In this document: positions 1-9,985 of the stretch, piece by piece
How the letters are laid out: each line of letters begins with the position of its first letter
How positions within the stretch are numbered: position 1 is the stretch's first letter
Assembly (NCBI GenBank): GCA_911728435.2
Contig: OU452202.1
Coordinates: 20,377,135 to 20,441,134 of the forward strand
DNA from: Apoderus coryli
Lineage: Eukaryota; Arthropoda; Insecta; Coleoptera; Attelabidae
DNA length: 64,000 nucleotides
Direction of reading: 5' to 3'
Program-made: the position numbers and the translations under genes
Notes under the pieces: generated by a model
Told to the model about the DNA's origin: nothing
What the model saw: the letters and a program-made list of their open reading frames with translations, nothing else
Databases searched by the model: none

Positions 1-217
1 TGTATATTATTACTAAAATTTTAATGCGCCTCGCGAATTATGTAAATTAATGAATTTAGATTTTATAAATTATATAAATTTTTTTTTTATTGTCACTTAT
101 TGTTGAAAACAATCTTTTGGGAGATCCTTCATTATGTAATGACTGATTCTGTATACCTTATTAGCTAAAATAATTTTACAAATTATAAAAAATATTAATT
201 TTAAAAGTTTGGTCAAC

Positions 218-409
218 ATGGCTAACAATTTAAAGAAACCAAAAATGGCTTCTTCCTTATACGATGCTTATAAAACAAAATTATCTCAACCCAGACGAGT
301 ATGCTCTTTAGACAGCTATTACAAAATAACTGCAGAATTGTTTTATACAGGGGCGTATTCGTTAAAAAAACATAAATCTCATAATATTTTAAGTGCAAAT
401 AAAATGTAA
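218..409 (+). CDS. Small open reading frame, unrecognised
   Basis: A 63-codon frame opens at an ATG in a good insect start context (CAACATGG), reads MANNLKKPKMASS... and stops at 409. It is basic and hydrophilic, with no membrane segment or motif that I recognise. An ATG-rich AT environment can give such a frame by chance, and no splice site or polyadenylation signal clearly belongs to it. It could be a small gene, a first exon, or a transposon-derived fragment. The favourable start context and non-repetitive amino-acid composition are the only arguments for coding. Confidence 0.28.
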   Translation: MANNLKKPKMASSLYDAYKTKLSQPRRVCSLDSYYKITAELFYTGAYSLKKHKSHNILSANKM

Positions 410-508
410 TATAAAATTAATATTACCTGAAACCCCTTTGATAGCATAAGAATGATATGATTCTTTTATATCTATCATAATATGGATACTAGCCAAAATA
501 TAAGTTGG

Positions 509-589
509 TATAGTACGACACAGTTAAGAATGATACACTTTTATATGGATAGCCCATTTAAAAGCGTATATTAACTGTGTCGTACTATA
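509..589. repeat. 81-bp hairpin element with 19-bp perfect inverted repeats
   Basis: The arms tatagtacgacacagttaa (509-527) and its exact reverse complement (571-589) enclose 43 bases. The pairing continues imperfectly inward, so almost the whole unit folds back. TA dinucleotides lie at both outer edges, as expected for a Tc1/mariner-type miniature element. No second copy is seen in the window. Confidence 0.6.
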
Positions 590-1294
590 GGTACCTATGT
601 TTTATGTAAACGTGAAGAATTTTTTATAAACCAGTTATGGAGTAAAAAAAATATATTTCACTAAGCTTGATAATGAATAATGAAGCTAATTACAAGTATT
701 TTTCTTGAAGTTTTATGTATTTAGTAATCGTTTGCCGTTAATTTAAAATAAATTAATAGTAAAACAAACTAAAACAAGCTTGGAGATAAATGCTCTAAAA
801 AATCAAAATTTAATTAAAAGGTGCTGCAAAAAATATATAAGATAAAATGTATAGAAATTAATTAAGTCTAGTCCTGTCTACTTGAAGTATTCGTGCTTGA
901 TACTTTGATGCTTGTGTGAGTTGCCGCCGTGTGTCGCATCGTCTCAATATTGGAATAATAATAAAATAGTAAACAGAGTTTTACAAAACAAACTTTAACA
1001 TATGTTTTATAAAAGCTTTTAATGGGTTCTTATAAAACAAAATGCTTTTATAGTTACTCTCTTATTAGCTTTTACGGGAGTAATTTAAACATAACCTAAA
1101 TTGAGCCCTTTGTTTATGTTATGTATGTTATAACTTATAACTGCCGTTATTAAAATGGTTTGTTGAGTGTCTTTAAGGAAGTTCGAGGATCTTGAGGTAG
1201 AAAATTTGGCATGTGTTTATTGAGTATAGCAAAAAGCTTCTTTTGGGAAAAATGCGGAACATTATTTGATTCTGCCCATGTTCGCATGTTTTCT
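590..1294. other. AT-rich spacer, no gene seen
   Basis: No convincing reading frame or RNA. Short tttataaaa-type words around 960-1060 resemble the interior of the repeat that follows, so an older part of that repeat may extend leftwards. Confidence 0.4.
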
Positions 1295-2169
1295 CTTAGT
1301 TTTGCATTTTTTTCTAGCTCACTTGTGCTTGAAGCATGATATTGATCACCAATTCTCTATTTCGGCTACCCGCTCACCATCTAGTAATAATTCCTCCTGA
1401 GAATTTATCAGTCTTCAAAATATTTGATGTCTTATAAATTGTCATTAATTTGATTAGATTCCATTACAGTTTGCTACTCTTTATTATAGTCACTAATGTT
1501 TTCCCTTTGATAATTTATAATATTGTAATTAATTTTCTATTAAATGCACAACTGCTTTTCGTTTGGACATTTTAAACCTGTGTATGATATAACAATAAAT
1601 ATCAGTTGAAAATAAATAAGACTATGTTATATATTAGTTCTAGGTAATGTTTATGACAGCATTTTAATTTTATAAAATATGCATTGGCAACATATTTATT
1701 TTTTTATTGTTTTTAATAAAATAACTAAAAAACAATTTTGTAATTATTAATTTGCGCACAAATTTGCTGCAGCAAACAAATCGCTCTTAATAACGACAAT
1801 AAAAAAACTATTTTATTATTACGAAACGTACTTTAACAGAATAATTTTTATAATTGTTTTTAAAGGAACAAGTAAATCCAGACTAGTACTTTTACAAAAT
1901 GCTTTTAAAACCAATTATCATTCGGAACAAATTCGTCCTATAAAAAATATTTTATAAACGTTTATAAAACTGTTACGATATCATATTTTATAACTATTTT
2001 ATTATTTTGCTGTAAAAACGTTCTTAAAACAGTTTTTCTCACAGAAAAGTTTAACACAGCAGTTTTATCACCAAACGAACCTTTAAAAAACAAAAAAGTT
2101 TTTACTAAGCGGCAATAAAATAATTATAAAATATATTAGTTCTTTAAGAATGTCGAATTGCTAGTTGGG
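1295..2169 (+). mobile_element. ~870-bp dispersed repeat, copy 1
   Basis: This segment, from cttagttttgca to gctagttggg, recurs at 29956-30813 in the same orientation with only scattered substitutions and small indels. Both copies end at the same points and have unrelated flanks, so it is a mobile unit. It has no coding capacity: it is AT-rich, with many tttataaaac-type words. Copy 1 keeps 17 bases near its left end (after ctagc) that copy 2 lacks; the loss lies between two agc triplets. No terminal inverted repeat or clear target duplication is visible, so the class is unknown; a non-autonomous element is inferred. Confidence 0.75.
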
Positions 2170-2449
2170 TTGTTTATTTCAAATGGAACACCCGGTATAT
2201 GTGGTCAAAATTAGATGCACAAAGTAATTATCTGTCAAATATTATAATACTTTCCTATGGATAATAATATACATATAAAGAAATAGTCAAACTACATCAA
2301 CAAAGTGCCAATATCAGGCGGCAGCTTCAAACCCAAAATGGTGGTTAGATGACATATGATTAAAATATAATCGTATTAGGTTAATTAATAGAAATATTGT
2401 TTCGATTATAACATGGAGTCCATGGAATCCTGTTGCTCTAAAAATGACC

Positions 2450-2580
2450 CATAAGCTGAGATATACTTTAATGAAAGTTAGGTTAATTTGGAACGGCGAA
2501 TCTAAAAATATATTCATATACAAGGCATTCCATTTAAAAAAACACAACTATGGTTCATTTCTTATATTTGGGACATCTTG
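2450..2580 (+). repeat. Dispersed repeat related to the one split by a LINE at 18.8-19.8 kb
   Basis: The stretch around atgaaagttaggtt, ggcattccatttaaaa and atggttcatttcttatattt matches, in reverse orientation, the two flanks of the LINE at 18865-19680. It ends near a gggacatcttgtatag terminus of the CAGGGTG-like type. Probably a miniature DNA transposon. Confidence 0.6.
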
Positions 2581-3379
2581 TATAGATTCACAATATTTTT
2601 AAAATGTAGCTTTTTTTGCTTGACATTTTTGGATCTAACTTAACCATTTGATATCTCCCAGTAAAATAATTTTTAAAAGTAGTAAAGATGCATTACCAAA
2701 ACCCAATGGAATTTTATGAAATTATTTAGATTTTTTTTGAGTTTCTTGTTTTTCTTCTGCAATTATCGTACATCATGCTTTACAAAATAGCAACAACTAT
2801 AAAATGCATGGTGTGAACATCCGTTTTATTTGAAGACTAACACACATGATGATGCATGGGATACTACGATACGGATAATATTAAGTATGGCTGTAAGTAT
2901 TAACAAATGGGTCGCGTTTAAAAATTTAATTTAAGTGAAGTGGATTTTATAATATGTCCATTAGTATTCATGGGAAAACTGGTATCTAAGTATAATATAC
3001 CAACACAAATCGTACAACTTGTATACCAACTGGAACAACTCGCTTGCCGACAACAACACTGGCCATTTCATGATTCTTCAATAATATGCATATTGCTATG
3101 GTTAACTATATTAACTTTACCACATATTATACAGAATTTAATTCAATAATTTTCATCAATAAATATTAAAAAGCGTCAGTTATACCTAAACCAATATCGA
3201 TGACAGGGTTGAGATGATTGATTGATTGATTGATGATCAATTGATTAAAATCAGTACGACTTTTAATATTTTAACACTTAAAATGTATTTGTTCATAAAA
3301 AAATAAAACCTAGACGCATTTTTATGTGGTGTTATTTATTATATATGCCAAATAGTGAAAGGGGGTTAGAGCTTGAACA

Positions 3380-3772
3380 TAAAGGGTGTCCCAAAGTTAA
3401 CGCAAGATTTGAATTTGCCGCCATTTATGCAGTAATAACAGTGTTGGCAACCCTAGAAACAAAACAAATCGACACCTGACAGTTTAGGGTTAGTAAAAAT
3501 GGAGCGTTACACGATAGAGCAACGTGTCTTCATTATTGACGAAATTCAGCCACATTTATGCAGAATGGTCATGGAAAATTTCGACAAACGAGTGCGTATG
3601 TGTATGCAAAGCCGTGGAGGCCATTTGCGCGATGTGACATTCCATAATAGGGTTATTTATGGAATAAATGTACTTGTACTTTATGATTCAATAAAAAAAT
3701 TACAATCAAAAGACTAAAAATTGTGTTTTCTATTTAATTCCAATCTTGCTTTAATTTTGGGACACTCTATAT
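3380..3772 (+). mobile_element. Internally deleted IS630/Tc1-type transposon with terminal inverted repeats
   Basis: The left end (AAGGGTGTCCCAAAGTTAAC then GCAAGATTT) and the inverted right end (AGAGTGTCCCAAAATTAAAG then CAAGATT) are inverted repeats of about 28 bp next to TA dinucleotides. Between them lies a short frame joining the two ends of a transposase (see 3499-3717). The unit is ~390 bp, far shorter than an autonomous element (1.2-1.5 kb), so it is a deletion derivative that would need transposase in trans. Confidence 0.65.
3499..3717 (+). pseudogene. Fused N- and C-terminal remnants of a DDE transposase
   Basis: The 72-codon frame starts MERYTIEQRVFI, the usual beginning of an arthropod IS630-like transposase with an N-terminal helix-turn-helix. 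It then jumps to IQPHLCRMVMENF and RMCMQSRGGHL, which I recognise as the C-terminus of the same family. The DNA-binding and catalytic regions, including all three acidic residues, are missing, so it cannot be an active transposase. The frame is still open, which may reflect recent deletion or chance. Recognition is from memory of the family. Confidence 0.55.
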
Positions 3773-4239
3773 AAGCAAAATCAGAATTTTTTTAAAAATA
3801 TCATTTATTTTTTTTAAATCATGATTTTTATCAACCCTGATCGATGAAAGCAATTCAGCTGCCAGAAGTAAGCCAGATTTTGCCTAATTTAAATAAAACA
3901 GCCTCTATATTAATAAAACAGGCCCACAAATGAAAAGCAGTCTGTACTTTTGCCAAACCAACTTTGTATTACGTATTTTTCGATGCCGAATTCGAATCTG
4001 TTGTCAAAATATATTCTTCTGCAATGATTTATTACCTTTATGAAAAAAAAACCTCATTTTTACGATTTTTTGATGATTTTTAAAAATAAGCAAAAAGAAA
4101 GTAAAGATGAATATTTTTCCTCACGAAATTGTACGTAGGTATTTGAAATATTTTGTTACTGTTAAAAAATGTATTGCTTTATTTTTTTAGAACAAGGAAT
4201 TTAGTTGATCGCCGTTAGTCTCACAATGTTTCTAATATA

Positions 4240-4922
4240 CAGTGTGTCTCAAAGTATGTGGGACGCATTTACAGAGATAATATAGGGCTTCTTAAAAAAA
4301 TTAAAAAATTTGCTATAAACATATGTCCCAGATACTTACAATGTCTCAAAGTTCTCAATTTTTGTTTTGTTTTTAAAATTTTTCTTCAAGAATTTGTAAA
4401 TCGGTAAATTGAACAATTAGTTTTTCACATTTTAAACTGTTTTTGTTTTCTTAGCCTAGTTGTGTAGCCCCAAAACTTCCCCGACATGATGATATACCTA
4501 ATATAATCAAAATAATATGACCTGCGTAACGAAACAGAATTTTAATAGTTATTAAATAAATAATATCAAATTATGTATCACTCGACCCCTACTGATATAT
4601 GAAAGCGATTTCAACCATAATCTAATGGCTTCATCCTAGGACTGCTTCAAACGTTAAAGAGTTTGGGCGCCCTGTGCGGGAAAGCAGAAATAAAAAGAAA
4701 ATACGAATTAAAACATTATATTGCTCTTAAGATTACTGAGTTTTTGACGTGTAATAAGAGTACCAAATTTGAATTTACTGTATTTACAAATTCTTGAAAA
4801 AAATTTTAAAAAGGAAACAAAAAATTAGAACTACGACACAAAGAGGTTTTGGACATTTTAATTTTTCTTTGCAATGCCCTATCACCTCTGTGAATGTATC
4901 CCACATATTATGGAACACTCTG
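4240..4922. mobile_element. Non-autonomous foldback DNA transposon (~683 bp)
   Basis: The left end (CAGTGTGTCTCAAAGTATGT then GGGACGCATTTACAGAG) pairs with the inverted right end (CAGAGTGTTCCATAATATGT then GGGATACATTCACAGAG). The inverted similarity continues inward for about 170 bases on each side, including a shared tttttaaaattttt and aagaatttgtaaat. TA flanks the left end. No transposase is encoded; overlapping frames on both strands at 4784-4997 lie in the right arm and are not genes. Confidence 0.65.
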
Positions 4923-5069
4923 AGTATTTTTGAAACAATGAATCTACTTGGATTTATAATAAATAAAGACAAATCCTTTGTCACAACTTCTTTCTAAACA
5001 CATCAACGGTAAAATTTTAGATTTATCTAGAGAATACATTTGAAAAAACTATTAATTAAGCGTACTCAC

Positions 5070-5300
5070 CTCTTTCAACCCATCCAATCGTCCCAAACTC
5101 CTTGCATGCCTCATCCCATCACTTTTCCTACCGCGTCGACGACGTTCCAACAATCGCGGCTTGCGTGAGGCAACCGGAACTACAGGAACCTCACCATCAT
5201 TGTTATTATCTTCGGGATCAGAATGCACTTCCGGACAATGGTACGTGTGCCGCCGCCGGCTCGACGGGCTCGTCAACCGACTTAGTATATCGTCAAACAT
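5070..5300 (-). CDS. First coding exon of an unrecognised host gene
   Basis: The minus-strand frame starts at an ATG with good context (TAACATG) and codes for 77 residues, MFDDILSRLTSPSSRRRHTY... It ends after GAAAGAG at a strong donor, GTGAGTAC, in phase 0. The exon is CpG-rich and much less AT-rich than its surroundings, as expected of a constrained first exon. The peptide has an acidic stretch (DPEDNNNDGE), then a basic cluster (ERRRRGRKS) that could be a nuclear-localisation or phosphorylation-rich linker. I do not recognise the protein. The next exon must lie at lower coordinates; none is evident in 1-5069, so a long intron probably leaves the window. The antisense frame over the same bases is a shadow. 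Confidence 0.6.
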
Positions 5301-5799
5301 GTTACCAAGTTAATAGTTTTTCACAAGAGGTTTTGGAAAAATCTGTTTAAATTGAAGAGAATAGTCATGGTCCCATCTATTTTTAATCAGTTTATTAAAG
5401 TAGATTTTGATAAAAATTATTGTAAAAATGCTGTTGGTGAATAAATGTAACAAATTTTGCCTATTTTTTAATTTTAAGTGATTTTTAATTTTGTTATATC
5501 GACTTCTTGGCCGATCAAATAAAGTTTATCAATCAAAGTTGTTTCGCTAAGATCCAGCTTTCTTTATTCAGTAAAGATACCGATGGCACACAATATTACC
5601 ATAATACTATTTAAATATTTATTTTAAAATTGGACCGCGTTTTAAAAATGGTTAAACCACGGGCACACTTTTCTTTCTTTATTTACTAATTTGTTTATTT
5701 ACTTGGTATACTTTTGGCTTTAACAGACAAAGAATTAACTATTTTTTTATTTTCTGTTTATTGTTTATTTAGTAAAATGTAACTTAACTCGGTATTTCT
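5301..5799. other. 5' flank of the 5.1-kb exon; no further gene seen
   Basis: This should hold the 5' UTR and promoter of the gene starting at 5300 and the 3' UTR of the exon at 5800-5860. No TATA box or initiator can be singled out. Minus-strand AATAAA motifs occur at 5764-5769 and nearby. Confidence 0.35.
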
Positions 5800-5860
5800 T
5801 TATCGTTTTTTCTTCATCTTCCTGGTTGGCTCTCTTGTAGTGAGATTGATTTCTTCACAC
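5800..5860 (-). CDS. Probable terminal coding exon of a host gene
   Basis: On the minus strand a pyrimidine-rich acceptor (ctttcttcaattccag) is followed by GTGTGAAGAAATC. Read after one completing base, the exon gives CEEINLTTREPTRKMKKKR and a TAA stop at 5800-5802. AATAAA signals follow within about 35 bases (5764-5769). A basic tail with short AT-rich 3' UTR suits the end of a gene upstream of, and separate from, the one starting at 5300. Another frame also closes soon (ending QESQPGR), so the phase is not proven. No partner exon was found. Confidence 0.4.
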
Positions 5861-6244
5861 CTGGAATTGAAGAAAGGATACACTTTAAATATTTAAATTT
5901 GTGATAATATGTTGTATTATTATACATAGGTAATAAGAATGTGAATAGAATAGTAGATATAGTATTGTATTGTTATGTAAATTTGTGTTGTATGTGATTT
6001 GTTTCTTTACTTAATATATTTTTGAGAACGTCGGTCATAGAGACCGCCTTTTATATGATTTCAATTTGGTTATTGAGCTTTTTTAAACACCCACATTATA
6101 GCTGGAAGTATAGATCTGGATTGATAAATTGCTATAGTAATTTCAATGTTGCTTAGGATAGAGAGGTTATGATGATATACCTACACACCAGCAGGACAAT
6201 AGGTTTGACCTATAGTTGATTTTAAGCATTTGGTTCTTGTTATA

Positions 6245-6427
6245 CAGGGTGTCCTACGGTGGCAACCCATTAGATTATTTCAGAAACTACTTAGAATTGA
6301 ATTTTGAAAATTTCAGTGTCTATATTGTCAAATATGCTCTACTCAAATAATATAATAGCAACGGCATAGCACTTCCGGTTATACCGGAAGTTGATAGCAA
6401 CTTTGTTATTTTAAATGGAACACCCTA
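6245..6427. repeat. Short repeat bounded by CAGGGTGT and ACACCCTA termini
   Basis: It starts TATACAGGGTGTCC and ends GGAACACCCTATATA, both next to TA. A GC-rich hairpin, acttccgg-ttata-ccggaagt, lies at 6371-6391. The sequence just outside the right end (tattattacatttttggatt) matches 58120-58140. A miniature TA-inserting element is likely. Confidence 0.45.
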
Positions 6428-7156
6428 TATATTATTACATTTTTGGATTCTAAATAAGATTTCAGACATATTTCATGTATCATGTCCTATACCTAACGTC
6501 AGTCGTTTTTGACTTATATCAAGATTTATGTCAAAATTGACAGTTTAGGGCTCCATAAGAATTCCGTTTTTTCTTTGTAAATCAGTATTTAATAATTATT
6601 TTGCATGTATTTTTTTATCAGGTGGGATCTTCTTTTTCGAACTGACAAGACATTTTCTGATTAGTTTATACAGGGTGGTCAAAAAATTATATTGAAAACG
6701 GTTCAAGAAAAACAGTTGAAAGTCAATTTTTAAATGGAATGGGTATATTATTATTATTTTATCTTCCTGAGCATTAAAAAATAATGCAATTTTGTAATAG
6801 GTTATCATTTTCTAAAATGCATAGTTTTCAAAATATCGTAATTTTAAATTTTTCTGCAGCGCCCACCGTTGTCTCTCTGGAAGCTGATATTCAGTAGGTG
6901 CTTTTACCAAACACGTGAAGAACTTTTCATTAATTTTATTTTTTTAGTAACAAATAAATGTTTATTAATTATTACTAAACTTTTACAACGCACGAAATTT
7001 TATGAATGAAATCAGCCATGTTCCCCTTACCGATACCACGCTGTTACAGATCAATTTGTAAAACAATACAACCTTATTTTTATTGTAATAGGAAATAAAA
7101 CGTCAAACTCCACGAAATCAATTTAATACACCACACTTAATGTGTTAGGTCAATTA
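6428..7156. other. Fragments of CAGGGTG-type repeats, no gene
   Basis: 6500-6560 (tttatgtcaaaattgaca...) is related to the repeats at 12291 and 58204. Another terminus, tacagggtggtc, lies near 6668. Nothing coding is supported. Confidence 0.4.
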
Positions 7157-7208
7157 AATTACCAAACATGTTTCGAAGCTCACTAGCTTCATCATCAGTG
7201 GCAAAATT
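7157..7208 (-). ncRNA. Hammerhead-ribozyme-like motif 1
   Basis: The minus strand reads GCCA-CTGATGA-T-GAAGCT-AGTG-AGCTTC-GAAA-CATGT-TTGGTAA. It has the CUGANGA and GAAA core boxes, a perfect 6-bp stem II, a tiny self-complementary stem III (ACATGT), and stem I pairing of TTGCCA with TGGTAA. An extra U between CUGAUGA and stem II departs from the canonical core and could impair cleavage. The same layout recurs at 25245, 54991 and, more weakly, 19925. Short-stem-III hammerheads are known in Penelope-like elements and retrozymes; membership here is inference. Confidence 0.5.
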
Positions 7209-7689
7209 TGTAGAGAAATTGTATTTTGAAATTATTACATTATTAGGAGTATATTAAGAGTAATGTGTTGAAGTCTGAAAAAAGACACTTTTTTATAATA
7301 TGATTGTATTGTTGTAATTAACTAACTCACCATTTCGAGGAAAAAATTATTGTTAAATTATTAATACTAATGAAATTAAACTATATTACTACATTTTGTT
7401 GTTTTTCTTTTTGGTAATCATGTTAAACATTAATTATTAAAAAATTTTATATGTGGTTGGTTTTTTACGCAGCAACTAATATTTGGTTAAACAAAATGGT
7501 CAATATTTCCGATTGTTAATAACATATTTGAAATTGGTGGTATGTATACTATTCCCTCTAGTGGATAGAAGTATAACCAAATTTAACAGTTAAATTATAG
7601 GAATCTATTCCTTTGAGCGACGCCTCCTTTTGCAGACTTCAACCTTGACAATACGTGTCTTATTGCTATATATTATTATATTGCTTAAT

Positions 7690-7827
7690 AAGATATTATT
7701 TTTATTGCTTAATTAGATAAAACTATAAAATATTGGGGTATCTACACTGCCAAAGTTTCAAAATTCTCCTTTGTACAGTTTTCTATATATACTGATCCAT
7801 TTCGTTCCCGGTGGGACACCCTGTATA
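7690..7827 (-). repeat. Terminal part of a CAGGGTGTCCC repeat
   Basis: On the minus strand it starts TATACAGGGTGTCCCACCGG, then tatagaaaactgt, ttttgaaactttggcagtgt and ccccaatattttatagtttt. The same blocks, partly rearranged, occur at 57936-58030 and 58390-58430, defining a shared family. Confidence 0.55.
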
Positions 7828-9231
7828 GTATCACACCAAACAATAACACTGATTATCTGATAGTTAATTTTCAGTCTGGTACCAATGATGAACACGTTGT
7901 TCATCCAGTCTTAGATGGCATAGTGTTTAAACCGAGGTTTACACACACCATTTGTAAATAAGACCAAGACATGAGGACTGAATATTAAATTCATTACTGC
8001 TCTAAGTCTATGAAATTACGACTGAATCTTGAAAAATATTAACTATGAATATGAAGTGCTTGTAAAATATTTGCACTGAAAGTACCTTTACATCATGTAT
8101 GAGTATACACACGGTACCTATACTCATAAATATGTTAAAATTAAAATTATCAATTGTCGTATATACCTCTAGTTGTGTCGTTGAATAGGTTAGGGTATGT
8201 TTCGGAGCTGAAGAAAATGATTGTGAGCGATAATAATGCTTATTTAAATTTTTATTGTCTCTATGCATGTATAGCAGATTGTATGCATAAAGTTAGTAGG
8301 TGTGTCTGAAGATGTATACACACATAAATATATGCATAAGTACACAACGTTTCTGTTATTTTTCGCATAAAAATTGACACATTATTGTTGCTGTCATCGC
8401 ATGATTTTGAATAAATAATGCAATGAAACAAAACTTCGTTTACATAGTTTATGGAATACCTATGGTTTTCACCGATAGATTGGTGTTGCTTAATTTGTAT
8501 ATTCTAATTCCAAAGCGTAGCATTGGCTGGATAATTCCTTGCCCAGCACTGCACAGGTGGTATAGTCTTTCTAATCTTATTTTTGAAAAAGACTGTTTTT
8601 GTTTTTAGAAGTCAGACATAGATGCACACGTACCTAGTCAGTGTTCGAACAGCAAGGAACATACCTTTATAATAATTAATACTATTGTTATGCATATAAG
8701 TAGGTACATTTATAATAATATGCTTCTGATATTATAAACTAACAACAAATTTTACTCACTTAGTCAGTGACATTTTCTATAGAACGTAAAATTTTTATAA
8801 TATGTGTATTCGTCACTTCATTATTTTCAGACCAGAACTGATGATAAATATTTAAAAGAAGACGCTGGCTTTACACATGTAAATCTTGATGCTTAAACTC
8901 CCAACCTGTTCCGCTCGTGTCGTATACCGGCCGTGTCTGATACAGTGACTGCAAAAAGTTTCATCCACTTGAGGTTTTATTGAAAATTATTATGTAATTT
9001 GATAGATCTTCTTTCATTTTATTAATCTAAGAAAAACTATTGAACAGATTATGGTTACAATATTCTGCCACCGTGTTTTACTGTCGGACGCAAATTTCCT
9101 TGTTTAACTTCCACATTAAGTCTTCGCCATACCACATGATGTCCATCCCATTATATTTAGATTAATCTTAGAAAATATCACGTTGCCAAAAATTGTTTGT
9201 TTAATTTATTTTCAAACTCTAATCCTTTTTT
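7828..9231. other. Spacer without recognisable genes
   Basis: Short frames at 8008-8268 (minus) and 8423-8608 (plus) have AT-driven composition, no family resemblance and no splice context, so I do not call them genes. Confidence 0.4.
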
Positions 9232-9375
9232 TTTTTCGATTAATCATTAATCCAATAGTTTTTCCAGTCACTGTAGTTATTTTTATTACTGTCGGTATCC
9301 CTTTATATCCCCATGGCAAGCATGGTTTATTATACGTCTTATATACGATGGAGAAATGTATCAAAAAACATAGAC
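9232..9375 (+). repeat. Dispersed repeat, copy matching 36385-36500
   Basis: The blocks tccagtcactgtagttattt, ttattactgtcggtat and gatggagaaatgtatcaaaa recur in inverse orientation at 36385-36500. Frames on both strands here are repeat shadows. Confidence 0.6.
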
Positions 9376-9604
9376 ATATCATTATTTTTTTAAATTCTTG
9401 TCCTCCAAAAGCGATCATCCCTTAAACGGTGAATGTTTCATAAAATGTATAGTGGCCGGTATAGGAACGTTGTACTCTTTGCCATTTAGGTACTTTGTAC
9501 GTTGGACCAACGAGGGAGCTATAAGGACTCATGAGTCATTATAGCCCTCTTCTTTCTAAGAAATTGCATTTATATACATGTTGATAGTTTTTTTGACGCG
9601 GAAC

Positions 9605-9872
9605 ATATCATCACAGTATAATAAATAAGACAGTATTCTGACTTTCCGCTTGCGAGCCGTCCTGCGCATATCGTCGCGCATGCCGCCATTATGGGTTACA
9701 ACGTCACAATAATTGCATTGACTTAGATAGATACCGTTCACTCCTGTGTTCAATATATAGTTCATTGTCGCCGTGTACGAGATAAATAAATATTGTGTTT
9801 GTAATCTAATTCTAAGTTTTTGGTATAGTGTTCGTGAGAATTAAAAGGATTTTATTTTTATTAACGTATCTT
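9605..9872 (+). promoter_or_regulatory. Duplicated promoter/5' UTR of a THAP-domain gene or element
   Basis: About 270 bases upstream of the THAP exon are CpG-rich and nearly identical to 55451-55735 on the other strand. They contain a motif like the YY1/Pho site (CATAATGGCGGC on the minus strand) beside tccgcttgcgagccgtcctg. Because similarity covers both this stretch and the exon, it probably carries the promoter and leader. The minus-strand frame 9556-9765 over this region is a shadow. Confidence 0.45.
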
Positions 9873-9985
9873 ATGATTAATACAATGAACAATCAGGGAG
9901 GACATGTGTGTGCTGCAAAATGTTGTCCCAATAAGCGGTACACTTGCTCTAAACATTTTTTTCGCTTCCCCACAGATCCTGTTAG
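9873..9985 (+). CDS. First exon of a THAP-domain protein (P-element-like or host)
   Basis: Translation from the ATG at 9885 (an in-frame ATG also at 9873) gives MNNQGGHVCAAKCCPNKRYT and then CSKHFFRFPTDPVR. This is the start of a THAP zinc-binding DNA-recognition domain: paired cysteines, then the F-x-F-P-x-D core. The exon ends GTTAG at a consensus donor GTGAGT (9986), phase 2. The rest of the domain (the W, second Cys-His pair, AVPTIF-like end) must be on later exons, and none is visible before the LINE relic at 10.9 kb. THAP domains occur in P-element transposases and their domesticated relatives. Two copies in one window favour an element. Confidence 0.55.

Noticed and set aside
1295..2169. 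Helitron, because the repeat's right end contains CTAG followed by T
   Set aside because: No 5' TC end shared by both copies and no 3' hairpin before CTAG; the shared sequence also continues past CTAGT to TTGGG.
5102..5350. Plus-strand 82-codon frame at 5.1-5.35 kb
   Set aside because: It overlaps the minus-strand exon, which has the better start context and a consensus splice donor; no splice or polyadenylation support for the plus frame.
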